Assembly (NCBI GenBank): GCA_022560655.1
Contig: JADFSS010000013.1
Location: forward strand, 1-40,199
Direction: 5' to 3'
Source: Candidatus Neomarinimicrobiota bacterium
GTDB lineage: Bacteria; Fidelibacterota; Marinisomatia; SCGC-AAA003-L08; TS1B11
DNA: 40,199 bases
The notes under the pieces were generated by a model that saw only the letters and a list, made by a program, of their open reading frames with translations, was not told the DNA's origin and did no database searches. Below are positions 31,144 to 39,374 of this stretch, in pieces; the first letter of the stretch is position 1, and each line of letters starts with the position of its first letter. The position numbers and the translations under genes were made by a program.

Positions 31144-31195
31144 CCGCCGCCTCCCGAATCCCGAAGCTTCGGGACGGGACAAGTTATGGCGGGGC
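31144..31195. repeat. Palindromic repeat element, copy 1
   Basis: CCGCCGCCTCCCGA, a central inverted repeat CCCGAAGCTTCGGG, then GGGACAAGTTATGGCGGGGC. The outer arms CCGCC/GGCGG can pair as well. The same frame without the central palindrome recurs at 31414-31453. Confidence 0.65.
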
Positions 31196-31313
31196 AGGTG
31201 TCACGCTCCCCGACGAGAGCGGTGACCGGCTCGCCGTGGCGGACTCCCCGAGGCGGTTACGCCCAAGGTCTACGGCCTGGGACGGCCAGGGCCGAGGCCC
31301 CCTCCCCCCTGGC

Positions 31314-31357
31314 GGTATCACGCCCACCGACGGAAGGGGTGATACCGAAGTGATACC
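31314..31357. repeat. GGTATCAC/GTGATACC iteron cluster
   Basis: GGTATCAC at 31314-31321 is inverted relative to GTGATACC at 31339-31346, which repeats directly at 31350-31357 with an 11-bp period. One helix turn between the direct copies is typical of cooperative binding sites. Confidence 0.55.
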
Positions 31358-31413
31358 AAGATGACTCGTCGGGCGGGGCGGGGTGCGCGTGAAAATTGTC
31401 AAAGAGCCGGGGC

Positions 31414-31453
31414 CCGCCGCCTCCCGATGGATCGGGACAAGTTCCGGCGGGGC
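31414..31453. repeat. Palindromic repeat element, copy 2
   Basis: CCGCCGCCTCCCGA-TGGA-TCGGGACAAGTT-CC-GGCGGGGC. The ends match copy 1 base for base over 14 and 11 bases plus the GGCGGGGC tail, while the centre is shorter. The fold is CCGCC/GGCGG outside and TCCCGA/TCGGGA inside. Confidence 0.65.
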
Positions 31454-31670
31454 GAAGGAAGGTAAGGCGGTGCCGCTGGTCGGGGTAGGGTGAGGATTGA
31501 CGCGGGGGGCTAGCTCGGTCGAGGTGGAGTGGGACTTTCAATGGGCCTGAATCCCTCGAGAAGCCCCGCACCGGACTGTCATCCAGAGTGGCCGCTGCAG
31601 CCGCAGCTAAGTATTCCCGGACAAAGTGAGTGCTGCTTTGCCCCCTGCCATGCAGCCTTTAGCAACGACT

Positions 31671-31735
31671 TACCAGCGCCAGGATTTGAACCTACGAGGC
31701 CCTGCTCCCCAAGTTGCAGACGCGACTTCCGATAC
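31671..31735 (-). other. tRNA-like 3'-half fragment
   Basis: On the minus strand AGGTTCAAATCCT forms a T-arm-like hairpin with loop TTCAAAT, followed by GGCGCTGGTA. The T stem is imperfect, and no 5' partner for the acceptor strand (ACCAGCG) occurs within the required distance. It is probably a decayed tRNA or chance. Confidence 0.3.
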
Positions 31736-31743
31736 AAATAATC

Positions 31744-31771
31744 TTGACAAGCAAGAATAAGGCAGGATAAG
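31744..31771 (+). promoter_or_regulatory. Candidate promoter of the cyclitol cluster
   Basis: A perfect TTGACA (-35) is followed after 16 bp by GATAAG (-10, four of six). It lies about 220 bp before the kinase gene and would transcribe through the LacI-like relic. Confidence 0.5.
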
Positions 31772-31908
31772 TTGGCGCAACCGATTGCATTGAAATCATG
31801 GCCGCCAACGCCGTAGATCTGCTCCTGTCAAGAATTGAAAGCGGGAACAAACCGTCCTTTGTGACCACTAAACTCGATGCAGAGTTTATACTGCACAGTT
31901 CCACCGGA
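31771..31908 (+). pseudogene. C-terminal relic of a LacI-family regulator
   Basis: The translated stretch IEIMAANAVDLLLSRIESG, then NKPSFVTTKLDAEFILHSSTG closely follows the ending of LacI/GalR sugar-binding domains (A--LL--RIE-G---P-------E-I-R-STG). An in-frame stop at 31768-31770 lies just before it, and no helix-turn-helix or upstream part of the domain is present in any frame. The frame runs on past the homology into the kinase gene start. I infer that a LacI-type regulator once stood upstream of this cluster and was deleted except for its last ~45 codons. An intact short protein from ATG 31798 is less likely. Confidence 0.55.
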
Positions 31909-31990
31909 GCCTTGAACCAGTGTAGTGGCCGGCAAGCAGGGATCGTTCTGCCTTCCGGCAGCAATTTGTTAAAGCAGGATAAGGTAAATC

Positions 31991-32893
31991 ATGCGCGAAC
32001 TGAGTTTTGACATAGTCGTACTGGGGCAAATCACCAAGGATAAGCTCGTTATGCGCGGCATCGAGACGGAAGCGCCGGGTGGTGCCGTGTACTATTGCGG
32101 ATTGGCGCTGTCCAAGTTGGAAATCAAAGCCGGGGTCATAACCCTCATCAATAAAGACGATGATCACTATTTGGATGCCTTCAGAAATAATGGTGTCGAT
32201 GTCTTCTCGTTCGAAACAGCCAGAACAACCGAGTTCACGAATACGTATCCGTCCAAAGATCTTGACAAAAGAATATCTGAGGCCACGGCATTTGCAGGCC
32301 CATTTACGACCGCACATATTCCGGCGATTGAAACGAAGATCCTTCATATCGGATCGCTGATGGCAGGCGAAGTTCCAGATGATCTGGTTCATTATATCGT
32401 GGAGCGATTTCCCAAAGTGTCTCTTGACCTGCAGGGCTTTCTTAGAGTTCCTGAGGAAAAGAATCTGGTGTTTAAGGATTGGCCTGCCAAAAAGGATGCC
32501 TTAAGGAATATTCACACCGTTAAGGCGGATAGGGTGGAGGCAGAAGTGATTACTGGTGAGAAGGATATGGCCAAAGCAGCCAAAATCATCGTGAGCTGGG
32601 GTCCGCGTGAAGTCGTTATTACCTATGCGGACGGCGTCCTGGTTTATGCGGACGAAGAAATATTTGAGGTTCCTTTTGTGATCGAGTCGCTGAAGGGGCG
32701 AACCGGACGCGGGGATACCTGTATTTCCGCCTATCTTGCCAGCCGTCTCAAGTGGTCACCAGGTGACTCTGCCAAGTTTGCTGCTGCCATGACATCGCTG
32801 AAGTTGGAAAAAGAAGGACCCTTCGATCGATCATATCAAGATGTCATTCATAAATTGGCATCCGACTATCATTACCAGGGACCGACCGCATGA
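31991..32893 (+). CDS. PfkB-family sugar/cyclitol kinase
   Basis: There are 300 residues. The C-terminal signature GRTGRGDTCISAYLASRL holds the catalytic Asp (GxGD, in GRGDT), and the N-terminal GGAVYYCGLALSKLEIKAG is the substrate-side motif. It is a ribokinase-fold enzyme using ATP in the cytoplasm. In the canonical inositol pathway the kinase (IolC) phosphorylates 2-deoxy-5-keto-gluconate, but IolC has the motif GGSPANIA and is longer. This protein is closer in size and style to archaeal/plant myo-inositol-kinase-like PfkB members. The substrate is therefore uncertain. AAGG lies six bases before the ATG. Its stop overlaps the next ATG (ATGA). It heads the cluster. Confidence 0.88.
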   Translation: MRELSFDIVVLGQITKDKLVMRGIETEAPGGAVYYCGLALSKLEIKAGVITLINKDDDHYLDAFRNNGVDVFSFETARTTEFTNTYPSKDLDKRISEATAFAGPFTTAHIPAIETKILHIGSLMAGEVPDDLVHYIVERFPKVSLDLQGFLRVPEEKNLVFKDWPAKKDALRNIHTVKADRVEAEVITGEKDMAKAAKIIVSWGPREVVITYADGVLVYADEEIFEVPFVIESLKGRTGRGDTCISAYLASRLKWSPGDSAKFAAAMTSLKLEKEGPFDRSYQDVIHKLASDYHYQGPTA

Positions 32894-33864
32894 GCCCCAT
32901 TAGAACGGGTTTCATAGGTGCCGGAGAAATCGCCCGCAGCCATGCTGGTATTCTAAAGGCAAATCCGGATGTAATCCTGGGGACGGTGTATGATATCAAA
33001 GATGATATTAGCGTGCAGTTTGCCTCAGAGCATGGCATGCAGTGTCTCTCGAGCATGGAGGCGGTGATTGATGATTCCGATGCCATATATATTGCTTCCC
33101 CCAATAGATTTCATGCGGAATTGACCTGTCAGGCTTTAGGGCAAAATAAGCATGTTTTTTGCGAAAAGCCCTTTGCCCTGAACCTTTCCGATGCCCAGAG
33201 GATCATCGAAGTCAGTGAAGGAAATGGGCAAATCTACCAGTTGGGGTTTAATCGCCGATTTGCACCGGTCTATTTGAAAATGAAGCAATTGATTGCGGCG
33301 GGTGAAATCGTCCCGCAGTCTTTCAATATCAAAATGAACCGGGGAGAGCTCCAGGTACCCGCATGGGCAAGTAACCCGGACGTAACGGGAGGATTTCTTT
33401 TCGATACGACCCTTCATCTGGTAGATATTGTCAGATATCTGTTTGGAGAGGTAACAAAAGTAACCGCCGTAGGATCGAAATCGATCTATGCATGTGTCGA
33501 TGATTTCTCCATGATATTTGAATTGGAAAGCGGCGTTCATGGTGTCTTTTCTTCAACGGCGCATGCCACCTGGCTATTCCCCTTTGAAAGGCTTGAAATC
33601 TATGGGGATCACAGTTCGATCTATAATGATGAGATGGAAGCAGTCTCCTATTGCCCGAATTTGGAAGCCGAGACGGAAAAATTGGAATACTCCCAGTTGC
33701 CCATTGAAGACAGGTGGGGTTATAGACGGGAGAATAAGGCGTTTATAGATCGCATTCGTGGCAAGAAGTCAGAGGATAGCTCCCTGGTTGCAACGCAGAT
33801 GGACGGGTATAAGAACATCGAGCTGCTGGAATCTATCTACGATCAGATCGGGTTGGGGCGCTGA
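32890..33864 (+). CDS. Gfo/Idh/MocA-family dehydrogenase, IolG-like
   Basis: There are 324 residues. The Rossmann start is GFIGAGEIARSHAGIL (about 7-22) and the catalytic lysine lies in the family motif CEKPFALNL (near 92-100). A substrate-site His is in FDTTLHLVDIVRYLFGEV (DxxxH). The likely reaction is NAD-dependent oxidation of myo-inositol or a stereoisomer to the inosose, which is the substrate of IolE two genes downstream. Assignment to inositol rests on context because the family is very broad. It overlaps the kinase stop by four bases and is followed by iolD after 23 bp. Confidence 0.9.
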   Translation: MSPIRTGFIGAGEIARSHAGILKANPDVILGTVYDIKDDISVQFASEHGMQCLSSMEAVIDDSDAIYIASPNRFHAELTCQALGQNKHVFCEKPFALNLSDAQRIIEVSEGNGQIYQLGFNRRFAPVYLKMKQLIAAGEIVPQSFNIKMNRGELQVPAWASNPDVTGGFLFDTTLHLVDIVRYLFGEVTKVTAVGSKSIYACVDDFSMIFELESGVHGVFSSTAHATWLFPFERLEIYGDHSSIYNDEMEAVSYCPNLEAETEKLEYSQLPIEDRWGYRRENKAFIDRIRGKKSEDSSLVATQMDGYKNIELLESIYDQIGLGR

Positions 33865-33887
33865 CGATCAAATGGAGCGTTTAGAGT

Positions 33888-35753
33888 ATGGGCCATAGTA
33901 TACGATTAACAACCGCCCAGGCAATTGTCAGGTTCCTTAAAGCCCAGTGGGTTGAATTCGATGAGCAAAGCCACCCGTTTTTTGCGGGCATGTTGGGGAT
34001 ATTTGGCCACGGCAATGTGGCCGGTATTGGGCAGGCACTGGAGCAAGATGGCGAGTTCACGCACTATTTACCGCGAAGTGAACAAGGCATGGTGCATATC
34101 GCCGCAGCATTTGCCAAGCAGCATCGGCGTCTGAAGGCCTTCGTCTGTACTTCCTCGGTGGGACCGGGCGCCACCAATATGGTTACCGGCGCCGCGGGCG
34201 CGACCATCAATCGATTGCCAGTACTCCTACTGCCGGGGGATACATTCTCAAACCGAAGCGTTGCCCCGGTGCTGCAGCAATTGGAGCATGCTCAAAGCCA
34301 GGATATATCGGTGAATGACAGCTTCATATCCGTAAGCCGGTATTGGGACCGAATCAACCGACCGGAGCAGATCCTGTCCGCATTTCCGGAAGCGATGCGG
34401 ATTCTTACCAGCCCGGCGGAGACAGGCGCAGTCACCATCGCGCTACCGGAGGATGTACAGGCGGAAGCATATGACTTCCCACAGCAGTTTTTTGAAAAAC
34501 GCATCTACTCGATTGCCAGGCGAGAGCCGGATGAAGCGGTACTCACCCGGTCGGTGGAGTTGATTGTGCAATCCAGGAGGCCCATGGCCATCGCCGGCGG
34601 AGGGGTGCTCTACTCCCAGGCGGAGGCTAGCCTGGCCCAATTTTGTGAAGCGACGGGCATACCCGTAGGAGAAACCCAGGCAGGCAAAGGCTCGCTACCC
34701 TGGAAGCATGGACAGAATCTCGGTGCCGTTGGCGCGACGGGCACCCTGGCGGCCAACCGAACGGCCCTGGAAGCAGACCTGGTTATCTGCCTGGGAACGC
34801 GGTTGTCCGATTTCACGACTGCCTCGAAGACTCAATTTCAAAATCCGGATGTAAAATTCATAAGCATCAACGTGAACGATTCGGACGCCCATAAGCACTC
34901 CGCGTTACCGGTTGTCGCCGACGCGAAGGCTACCCTGACCGGCATGGGTGCGAGGCTGGTTGAGCGTGGCTACCATGTGTCGAAGTCATACGCCGAATCC
35001 ATCGCCGCATTAAAAGCTCAATGGGACCAGGAGGTCACCAGAATAGTTGCCCCCCGAGAAGATCAGCGGCTCACGCAGGGCGAAGTCATCGGGCTGGTGA
35101 ATGACTTCATGACGGAGCGCGACACGGTGGTGGCGGCGGCGGGAAGCCTGCCAGGGGATATGCATAAACTGTGGCGCATCGATAATGGCGATCAGTATCA
35201 CATGGAATATGGTTACTCATGCATGGGCTATGAAATAGCCGGCGGGTTGGGTGCGCGCATGGCCAAGGAAGACGGCGATGTGATCGTCATGGTGGGTGAC
35301 GGCTCCTACCTTATGATGCACACGGAACTGGTAACTTCAATCCAGGAGCGTCATAAGATGATTGTGGTCCTGCTGGACAACCAAGGATTTGGCAGCATTA
35401 ACGCTCTGGCCGGTAGTCTGGGGAGCCTGGGGTTTGGTAATCGGTACCAGGTGCGCGACCCCAAGACGAAGAAATTGACAGGTGAATATATGAAAATTGA
35501 CTTTGCGCAGAACGCAGCATCCCTGGGTGCCCATGGCATTGAGGCCCATACGCGCGAAGAAATCAAAGCGGCCCTTGAACAGGCGAGATCCAACCAGAAG
35601 ATCACACTCATTCATATTGCTATCGGGCCGTCAGACGTGCCCGGCTACGATACCTGGTGGGAAGTGCCAGTGGCAGAGGTGTCCGATATGCCGTCTGTGA
35701 AGCAAGCCAGGGACGAGTATGACAAAAGCCTTCAGAAGAAGCGGCAATTTTAG
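33888..35753 (+). CDS. iolD: 3D-(3,5/4)-trihydroxycyclohexane-1,2-dione hydrolase
   Basis: IolD opens the ring of the diketone formed by IolE to give 5-deoxy-glucuronate, using thiamine diphosphate and Mg. The 621 residues fit the family. The cofactor-activating Glu is E65 in LPRSEQGMVHIA. The TPP-binding motif runs from G470-D471-G472 to N498 (VGDGSYLMMH ... LLDNQG). LTTAQAIVRFLKAQ at the N-terminus and AVGATGTLAANR, plus PGYDTWWEVPVAEVS at the C-terminus, are IolD hallmarks. It is a cytoplasmic enzyme, likely dimeric or tetrameric. It is separated from iolE by 77 bp, the largest gap in the cluster. Confidence 0.97.
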   Translation: MGHSIRLTTAQAIVRFLKAQWVEFDEQSHPFFAGMLGIFGHGNVAGIGQALEQDGEFTHYLPRSEQGMVHIAAAFAKQHRRLKAFVCTSSVGPGATNMVTGAAGATINRLPVLLLPGDTFSNRSVAPVLQQLEHAQSQDISVNDSFISVSRYWDRINRPEQILSAFPEAMRILTSPAETGAVTIALPEDVQAEAYDFPQQFFEKRIYSIARREPDEAVLTRSVELIVQSRRPMAIAGGGVLYSQAEASLAQFCEATGIPVGETQAGKGSLPWKHGQNLGAVGATGTLAANRTALEADLVICLGTRLSDFTTASKTQFQNPDVKFISINVNDSDAHKHSALPVVADAKATLTGMGARLVERGYHVSKSYAESIAALKAQWDQEVTRIVAPREDQRLTQGEVIGLVNDFMTERDTVVAAAGSLPGDMHKLWRIDNGDQYHMEYGYSCMGYEIAGGLGARMAKEDGDVIVMVGDGSYLMMHTELVTSIQERHKMIVVLLDNQGFGSINALAGSLGSLGFGNRYQVRDPKTKKLTGEYMKIDFAQNAASLGAHGIEAHTREEIKAALEQARSNQKITLIHIAIGPSDVPGYDTWWEVPVAEVSDMPSVKQARDEYDKSLQKKRQF

Positions 35754-35830
35754 AATGTTCAGGTCCCGGTCATCCAGTCCCGGCAGGGCGTGGTCGCGCA
35801 GACGACCCATACAGAGGGAACGGCCAAGGA

Positions 35831-36724
35831 ATGATTTGGAATAAAATCAAGTTTGGGATAGCCCCCATCAACTGGAGCAACGATGATCTGCTTGAACTGG
35901 GAGCGGATATCACGCTTGAGCAATGTCTTGGGGACATGCAGAAAGCCGGGTTTTCCGGCACGGAGATGGGCCACAAGTATCCAACGGAAGCCCAGCGGCT
36001 CAAACCCATACTCGATGCCTATAATTTGGATCTGGCCTCTGGCTGGTTCTCAACCTACTTTGTCCAAAACACCAACCCGGAAGAAGAATTGGACCGGTTG
36101 GGAAAATCGCTCCAGTTTCTCTCCGCCATGGGAACGAAGACCATTAACCTCGCGGAATGCAGCGGAGCAGTGCATAATGCGAGGCATATTCCCCTTTCAC
36201 AAAAACCGGTGTTCGATGATAAAGATTGGGACCGCCTTATCCAGGGATTGAGTAAAGCTGGGCAGTTATGCCATACCTATGGAATCCAGGCCGGGTACCA
36301 TCATCACATGGGTACCGGAATAGAAACCTATGAAGAAATTGAGCGGTTAATGAAATCGACCAACCCTGACACGATCTCCCTGTGCGCCGATACGGGTCAC
36401 CTCCGTTATGCCGGTATGGATCCGCTAGACGTATTTAAGAAATTCAGTGATCGTATCATACATATTCACCTCAAGGATGTCCGCAGGAATATCTTAGAGT
36501 CAGGACCAAGCGACAAAAGCTCATTTCTCGATTCAGTCCTGGAGGGGGTATTTACAGTGCCTGGTGATGGCATGATTGATTTTGTGCCTATCTTTGAGGT
36601 GGTCGTCGAATCCGTCTACGAGGGTTGGATGATTGTGGAAGCGGAACAGGATCCGGCCAAAGCCGATCCTCTTCAATATGCTCAAATGGCCGCTGAATAT
36701 TTAGGCAGCATCTTCTCATCATAA
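35831..36724 (+). CDS. iolE: myo-Inosose-2 dehydratase IolE
   Basis: IolE removes water from 2-keto-myo-inositol to give the diketone used by IolD. It is a xylose-isomerase-like TIM barrel of 297 residues. IKFGIAPINWSNDDL at the N-terminus and FSGTEMGHKYP (with a metal-side Glu) are IolE signatures. Further metal ligands lie in YHHHMGTGIET, CADTGHLRYAG, IIHIHLKDV and the terminal VEAEQDP. It is cytoplasmic and Co/Mn-dependent in known members. It follows iolD and precedes the unknown secreted protein by 18 bp. It fits the order of the pathway. Confidence 0.95.
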   Translation: MIWNKIKFGIAPINWSNDDLLELGADITLEQCLGDMQKAGFSGTEMGHKYPTEAQRLKPILDAYNLDLASGWFSTYFVQNTNPEEELDRLGKSLQFLSAMGTKTINLAECSGAVHNARHIPLSQKPVFDDKDWDRLIQGLSKAGQLCHTYGIQAGYHHHMGTGIETYEEIERLMKSTNPDTISLCADTGHLRYAGMDPLDVFKKFSDRIIHIHLKDVRRNILESGPSDKSSFLDSVLEGVFTVPGDGMIDFVPIFEVVVESVYEGWMIVEAEQDPAKADPLQYAQMAAEYLGSIFSS

Positions 36725-36742
36725 AACCGGGAGATTTGAACG

Positions 36743-37792
36743 GTGGCCATTAATCTCGTCCGATTTGTGCCGCTAATTCTGGTTGTTAGTGCTCCGATTG
36801 TGCCGACTACCGGGGAGCAAATGAGCGCTACTTCTGCTTTAACGGAAGATATGATTTTGCCTCAGCCGCAATCACGACCGGGATCATATTTTGATGAGGG
36901 CGACAAGTACCTTGATCTGTTCAGAGTGGGTGGGAAGGCAAAAAGAGAGAATTTCAAGCTAGCTACGGAGCACTACATCAAGGGCCTTGAACAGGGAACG
37001 GGTGACAGGGCCTACTACACAAATCGCCTGGGCTATGCTTATCATTTGGAGAGGCGCCTGAAGGAGGCCAGCGAAAGATATCATCAGGTCCTGGCCATGG
37101 ATCCGCCTGCAGTGCTGACGTCCGCTGAATTTGACCTGGTGGTTCGATTGGCGCCAAGGCTGTATGTTCATGCAGCTGAATACTTTGAGCTGGAAGATGT
37201 GGCCGTCATATTGCACCCGGAAAAACCCATCATTGAATATAGTCTGTTTTGGGATGATGACATCGATTTCCCGGCCGACAACGACCCCACCGACCATGAA
37301 AAGGTCTGGATTGAATATGATCCTGCCGCCGGTGAATTTGTACAGCTCTTCACCTATTTCCACAGGGCCATCCTAAGCACGGACGAAGCCAGGCAGGAGG
37401 CCAGGCAAAACAACGGCAGGGCACGAGTCAATGTACAGTGGGGCGGGCATGGATCATTACCGGTTGGGTGGGAAAAAATAAAGCCTGAGCAAATAGCGGT
37501 AAAATATGAGTATGTTGATAAGCCCGCTACCATCGACGATATGCGCACCAGGTTTGATAGGCATGAAAAGAGCATCAAGAGCCCGGATCATCCCCTGGCA
37601 AAAGGGTGGCCCACCTTTTTTGACGGAGACTGGGAAGATTATGTCACCTTCGACAAATACATCGATTTGCCCACTCTAATGCGGGAAAAGAAAATGGCCA
37701 TGAAAAGTCAATGGCCGAATGCAGTTATAGACCAGTACTTTCTTGATTACCAGTTTTTTCCCAAAAGGGAGTGGCCTTTTCTTAGTCCATGA
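36743..37792 (+). CDS. Secreted TPR-containing protein of unknown function in the cyclitol cluster
   Basis: There are 349 residues starting at GTG 36743 with GGGAG nine bases upstream. A signal peptide covers about 1-25 (LVRFVPLILVVSAPIVPTTG). Residues ~75-115 form one or two TPRs (YYTNRLGYAYHLERRLKEAS). The remaining ~230 residues are unrecognised but have a strikingly acidic, aromatic core: EYSLFWDDDIDFPADNDPTD, then HEKVWIEYDP and FTYFHRAILS, then VNVQWGGHGSLPVGW. The clustered Asp, His and Glu suggest a metal- or carbohydrate-binding enzyme-like domain. It is linked to iolE by 18 bp, so it may process or bind a substrate outside the cell. Confidence 0.7.
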   Translation: MAINLVRFVPLILVVSAPIVPTTGEQMSATSALTEDMILPQPQSRPGSYFDEGDKYLDLFRVGGKAKRENFKLATEHYIKGLEQGTGDRAYYTNRLGYAYHLERRLKEASERYHQVLAMDPPAVLTSAEFDLVVRLAPRLYVHAAEYFELEDVAVILHPEKPIIEYSLFWDDDIDFPADNDPTDHEKVWIEYDPAAGEFVQLFTYFHRAILSTDEARQEARQNNGRARVNVQWGGHGSLPVGWEKIKPEQIAVKYEYVDKPATIDDMRTRFDRHEKSIKSPDHPLAKGWPTFFDGDWEDYVTFDKYIDLPTLMREKKMAMKSQWPNAVIDQYFLDYQFFPKREWPFLSP

Positions 37793-37988
37793 CCTCCTTG
37801 TCATGAAGGGTTACGGACGTTGGCAGGGGGCCGTGACAGTAGGCAAAATGAGGCCCAGGGGAACATCATGACGTTGGGTAAGTATGCTCTCAGTTTCTTT
37901 GCCCGACTTCATAGGCGCTTCAATTTCCAACTTTCCAATTTCAAAGGGCCACTTTTCAAGCTAGTGCTATGTTTCCTCCCTTGCAAAA

Positions 37989-39374
37989 TTACCGGAATTC
38001 TGCCAAAGGTGGGACCGCCAATTGTCGGGTAATATCACCATTCCAAAAAGCTACCATGGGTATACCGGTCGATTCGATACTGTCCAATAATTCTTGATTA
38101 ATCGTGATATGGGCAGCGCTTCGTAACTCCGTAATCTTATCGGCAATCATTGCGGGCAGAGTCAATGTTGTATCCCTCTCTGCAAAAGTTTTGACCCCCT
38201 GCTGATATAGAAAATACCGCGCCCACATCTGAACGTTGCTCTCGACACGCTGCTTGGATTCCAAACCCAACTGTTTGGCTCGTTCCGCTAAATATTGATC
38301 ACGGACAGCTGCTTTTAAAAACCGCGTAAGCGTCGCCCGTAATGTCTTGGAACTCTTTGAATTGATGCGAAAATTGTATTTCCTCAGAATACTCAGTACG
38401 TCCCGGCCGGTCCAGGTATAATCCGGCGTTTCCACTACTGGTAGCTCCAAATTATAGTTTTTACGAATATTGATTTCATTCCCGGGAAGGGGGGGATGAG
38501 GGAGTGTATCCTCCGAAATAATTCCTAACCTAGCTTCAATATATCGCGAAATTTCAAGAAATCCAGTGGCTCTTTGGGTTATGCCTAGGGGAGTTAAATA
38601 TCTGTCCACATACTCATTGGCTAGGCGGAGTTCGGTGCGTGCTTGAAGCACTTGTTTGATTCTTTGCCATTTTAAGGAATACTCATATTCGGTGATAATA
38701 ACATCTTGCTCCATACTTCTAACTGCAAAAATAAGATAAACGTTGTTTAATTCTAATAAATCTGAAGATTCACCCAGCTCCAACTGGTAGGCAATATTTT
38801 CAATGCTGATCGGTACCGTTCCATCGCCCCAGTGAAACGATGAATTGTTCACGTGAATAAAGGGATTATCTGTTGATTCATTTACCAGGTCGGTAAATGT
38901 TTTTCCGGCGTGTATGGAATGACGCCACATTTCGCTTATCGCTTGATTTTCAGTAAATAGAGTCTGAATTGATAATTGCCGAGTAGATTTCAAGACAGCC
39001 AGCTGAATATATTCGGAATCGGGCTCCGCACTTTTTCTAAATATCTCAAAGAACAGTTCCCGAATAAGCGCTTGTTGTTTAACAAAATCCAGCGCTTCCT
39101 GGTAATCTGGCGACGCTGTGAGACCCTCATTCTCAGCCCATTCACTCACAACCAGTTCATCAATCAGGATATCTAATACTTGATTATTCCTGCCCTTCAA
39201 TTCGTGAAATTCCGGCAGTATCGTTAACTCTAACCTGTTCACTAATTCTTCTTTGGTAATCGGAACCCCATTCACATGGGCTACCGTTTGGGCCGGGAGC
39301 GGAGCTGTCTTCTCCGCGCAAGAGATTATTAGAAAAGTAGCAATTAGTGGGAGATAACTTAGCAGCTTGGGCAT
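37989..39374 (-). CDS. SurA/PpiC-like peptidyl-prolyl isomerase lipoprotein
   Basis: The start ATG 39374 gives 461 residues. It begins directly with a lipoprotein signal (MPKLLSYLPLIATFLIISC, lipobox I-I-S-C), which the longer frame to 39476 would bury. An N-terminal SurA_N-like helical region (VAHVNGVPITKEELVNRLEL) is followed by a parvulin-like domain at about 150-240 (SIQTLFTENQAI, GKTFTDLVNESTDNPFIHV, LELGESSDLLELNNVYLIFA) and a helical C-terminus. Lipid-anchored PpiC proteins chaperone outer-membrane proteins in the periplasm. The prolyl-isomerase motifs are weak, so it may be chaperone-only. Codon use is AT-rich compared with the left part of the window. It is convergent with the cyclitol cluster. 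Confidence 0.8.
   Translation of the reverse strand: MPKLLSYLPLIATFLIISCAEKTAPLPAQTVAHVNGVPITKEELVNRLELTILPEFHELKGRNNQVLDILIDELVVSEWAENEGLTASPDYQEALDFVKQQALIRELFFEIFRKSAEPDSEYIQLAVLKSTRQLSIQTLFTENQAISEMWRHSIHAGKTFTDLVNESTDNPFIHVNNSSFHWGDGTVPISIENIAYQLELGESSDLLELNNVYLIFAVRSMEQDVIITEYEYSLKWQRIKQVLQARTELRLANEYVDRYLTPLGITQRATGFLEISRYIEARLGIISEDTLPHPPLPGNEINIRKNYNLELPVVETPDYTWTGRDVLSILRKYNFRINSKSSKTLRATLTRFLKAAVRDQYLAERAKQLGLESKQRVESNVQMWARYFLYQQGVKTFAERDTTLTLPAMIADKITELRSAAHITINQELLDSIESTGIPMVAFWNGDITRQLAVPPLAEFR

Larger units (their letters stand above)
30998..31770. other. Gene-free region after tRNA-Lys
   Basis: No convincing gene is present in about 770 bp. It is very GC-rich to about 31.5 kb and holds direct repeats (CGGATACGG twice at 31099-31119), two related palindromic elements, a GTGATACC iteron cluster and a tRNA-like fragment. 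The combination beside a tRNA 3' end suggests remains of an integrated element, but no integrase fragment was recognised. Confidence 0.5.

Noticed and set aside
30931-31182. Minus-strand frame ending RTRTCNQRIKSPLLYQLS
   Set aside because: This ending is the translated antisense of tRNA-Lys, a known annotation artefact; the rest lies in repeat DNA.
31144-31453. CRISPR array in the repeat block after tRNA-Lys
   Set aside because: Only two unequal palindromic copies 270 bp apart, with no regular repeat-spacer unit and no cas genes in the window.
31671-31735. Functional tRNA on the minus strand
   Set aside because: The acceptor stem has no 5' partner, the T stem is mismatched, and no anticodon arm can be drawn.
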